Assembly (NCBI GenBank): GCA_037176905.1 | Contig: JBBBWG010006335.1 | Span: forward strand, 1-64,000 | Length of the DNA: 64,000 nucleotides | Direction of reading: 5' to 3' | From: Azolla pinnata | Taxonomy: Eukaryota > Streptophyta > Polypodiopsida > Salviniales > Salviniaceae | Part shown: positions 61,901 to 64,000 of the stretch, piece by piece | Layout of the letters: each line of letters starts with the position of its first letter | Numbering within the stretch: position 1 is the first letter of the stretch | Position numbers and translations under genes: made by a program | Notes under the pieces: model-generated | What the model was told of the DNA's origin: nothing | Seen by the model: the letters and a program-made list of their open reading frames with translations, nothing else | The model's database searches: none

Positions 61901-63681
61901 AGGAATGTGAGCAATGTCTTACTACATCCAATCCACTCAAACAGAAGGGGATCAGCTCAAAATGCATCATTGAGCGGATGCTAGTGCTTCATTACCTTCA
62001 TTGACAACTTCTCTTGGATTAAAGGGAATAAGACTAATGAGAAAGAAGAGTGTATAAGACAATTGAAGAACCATGTTAGAAGAAAACGAATTGAAAATTT
62101 TGAGACTTGTGCTCAACAGAAAGAAAAAATAATTCTCGAAAAATTTCTCGACATACCTTGAAGATGGAGAAACTCACAGAGATAATTCACATGGTTATAG
62201 CAATGTTATTAGCTAGATATAAATTTGTATTATCCATTGGGTTTAGAGTATAATTCCAATTCCTCATTACAAAGCTAGGAGATACACTCAGTACATTCAT
62301 CACGAGGAAGCATATACTCGCTGTTTAACAAGAGAATATAGATTAAGTTAACTAAGGGTCCACTCAAGGTTCCATATCAACCACATATCTAAACCACGAT
62401 ATACCCCATCCTCCAACCTAGTAATGTTATAATGAATTTAACCGTGCACAAACTCTAAACCATATTCCTGCCAATAGAACTTGTAATGAGAATTGCCGTA
62501 ACCGCATACATTGCAAAAATGCTTACACAGCTTAACCAGATCCCATGTACTTGTAATCTTGATTTGGTTCAATGAATTCAGAGGATAGGCTTGTGCAGGG
62601 ATAGTCCCAGTTGACGACACACTGGTCATGATCAAGATAATGCTTCTTTATAAGCATTAACTCATAAATACATATTACCATATGTCATACACATGTGTTT
62701 CTAAGCTCTAGATGTGTGCAAGCTGGACAATGATTAATGACTGAAGAATACATTCATTTCCCCTTATCTGTAAAGACACAATCGAGCTTCTACAAGAACA
62801 AATTCAACAGACGCTACCAATTACAGCCACAGGGTGTTGCAAAGATATATTTTGTAAATATAGCTTCACAGTTCTCTTTCATCTGCACAGAACACTTGTT
62901 TTTTGTAGGAAAATGATACGAGAGCAGAAATTAAACAGATGGCATATGCAATATGCAGAAAAATTCACTGCTTCCATGTTTCAGTTGATAAAAATGTTGA
63001 TAATTCAGCTTCCATATGTGAAACATGACAAGCTTCAACATGCTGATTGCTTTCCTAAGCTGAAAAGGAAACTCGGACTGCTTACACATGTAACGAAATG
63101 TAGAGAAATCCAATACATTGTATATTTGGTTGAAACCGACGTACACTTGTACAGACAAGGATTCACAGGCACTTCTGAGCTTGCTTTAGGTCATATGCGA
63201 GCAATAACCAATAATAATGGAGAATAAAAAAGAACAAGCAAGCGCTTTGCAAATTCAGATTGATAACTAAAAGCTACATTTTTTACAGCTGTGACAGTGG
63301 TTGGTTCTTCCGCTTTTCACAAGTAGATTAGGTATCTATCCACACAAGTAACTGCGGAAATAAAAACCTGTGTAAGACTTTTATGTAGAGAATGGAGAAT
63401 GAACGGTCAAAATCCATCACAGATTCTACATAAATGTCTACAGAGAAAAGATGGGCATATATAAGACGAAGAAAAAGGAAGAAGCTTGTATAAGCGGATA
63501 AACAAAGAAGCCATTCCTTACATGTTCGAGATTAGACGAGACGGAAAGGTCGAAGAAAGAAAGTAAAGAGAAAAGAAAGCACCTCTACGAAGAAGAACAT
63601 GTAACTTCTTGCAGGTTTGAGGAACAAGTACAGAATTCGCGTAAAGAGAGAGAAGATTCCAGCAACAGCACGAACACCCTG
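58984..63681. other. Intergenic, no supported gene
   Basis: The first 100-200 bp are probably SAP 3' UTR. Two 61-bp direct copies lie at about 61046-61167 (ATATCCACTACATATGCTCA shared). Another direct repeat lies at about 60075-60160 (CTACCACATTTACCTTC). The stretch 61700-62060 has fragments vaguely like an eroded Copia RNase H region. Nothing is firm enough to call. The 3' UTR of the minus-strand gene below probably occupies the last few hundred bases. Confidence 0.5.
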
Positions 63682-64000
63682 CTATTTCTTGACTGTTTGT
63701 GAAGAAGAAGCTGAGCGATGAACAACCTGTTCTTTCTTTGCCGATTCGGATCCACCAATGGTGAGTCCTGAGAGGCCAACTCCATTAAGAATGCCATTAA
63801 GTGAAGAAGAAGACGACGAAGAAGAAGAGGCAGTGTTGACGGACTGCAAAGGCTGGAAGAAGTTTCCATAGACATACTCGGGGCTGTATCCTTTCTCATC
63901 ATCAAAGATGAGGATATGGCCATGCCATTCCCAGATGCGGTAGCCAGAATTGGCATCGTCGCGGTAGACGACGCAGATGCTGTGGCCGCCGATGGAGACG
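63682..64000 (-). CDS. Conserved plant protein with WEWHGHI motif, 3' part
   Basis: Partial; its 5' end lies beyond the window. The last 106 codons are open and end with TAG at 63682-63684. The reading begins VSIGGHSICVVYRDD, continues YRIWEWHGHILIFDDEKGYS and PEYVYGNFFQPL, then a Ser run encoded by a TCT/TCG repeat, and ends HRSASSSQTVKK. The YR-WEWHGHI-FD-E-GY-EYVYGN-F block is one I recall from plant proteins of unknown function, found in single short genes. I can give no biochemical role. Confidence reflects the strongly conserved-looking block. Confidence 0.7.
   Translation of the reverse strand, partial: VSIGGHSICVVYRDDANSGYRIWEWHGHILIFDDEKGYSPEYVYGNFFQPLQSVNTASSSSSSSSSLNGILNGVGLSGLTIGGSESAKKEQVVHRSASSSQTVKK

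Overview
This is eukaryotic nuclear DNA from a land plant. The genes have short AT-rich introns with GT-AG borders, plant-type telomere heptamers (CCCTAAA/TTTAGGG) sit next to several genes, and Ty3/Gypsy, Ty1/Copia, LINE and CACTA-like elements fill the spaces. A two-exon gene at 18.9-22.6 kb resembles the microbial-type terpene synthases (MTPSL). As far as is known these occur only in non-seed land plants, so I infer a lycophyte, fern or bryophyte. That inference rests on one family assignment.

Layout. (1) 1.9-7.8 kb, minus: a complete 14-exon SMP/C2-domain membrane-contact protein (NTMC2T3/SYTF type) with a 740-bp GGTGAT minisatellite just upstream of its start. (2) 8.6-11.6 kb: a solo Gypsy LTR, then a tandem array that alternates degenerate telomere repeats with copies of the downstream gene's own leader. 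(3) 11.8-15.5 kb, plus: a seven-exon chloroplast DnaJ (DJA5/DJA6 type), with a 75-bp minisatellite in intron 2 and a TCA/TCG microsatellite in intron 6. (4) 17.1-17.9 kb: a CACTA-like terminus. (5) 18.0-35.7 kb: a tandem segmental duplication. Copy A holds a two-exon terpene-synthase-like gene (minus) with a LINE relic in its intron. Copy B keeps only exon 1 and the LINE; the segment that held exon 2 is replaced by a broken Copia element. (6) 37.7-44.5 kb, plus: telomere-repeat array, then an eleven-exon Zn/Cd P1B-ATPase (HMA2/4 type) with a His-rich tail of about 680 residues. (7) 46.5-46.9 kb: a tetranucleotide repeat with a 100-N assembly gap. (8) 46.9-51.6 kb: AT-rich, no convincing gene. 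(9) 51.65-57.76 kb: a Gypsy element with both LTRs, inserted in the last of three tandem SINE-like units. (10) 57.9-59.0 kb, plus: a two-exon AN1/C2H2 zinc-finger stress-associated protein (SAP11 type). (11) 63.7-64.0 kb, minus: 3' part of a conserved plant protein with a WEWHGHI motif, cut by the window end.

The genes are ordinary single transcription units with no shared pathway. Two points stand out. Telomere-like arrays lie against three genes: inside the DnaJ leader, over the stop codon of the terpene-synthase gene, and upstream of the HMA gene. Low-complexity expansion has also reached coding sequence, giving the HMA His tail and a Ser/Cys/Thr insert in the terpene-synthase-like protein. 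Exon borders were placed by eye from GT-AG sites and reading-frame continuity. In the three large genes the frames stay open across every junction.
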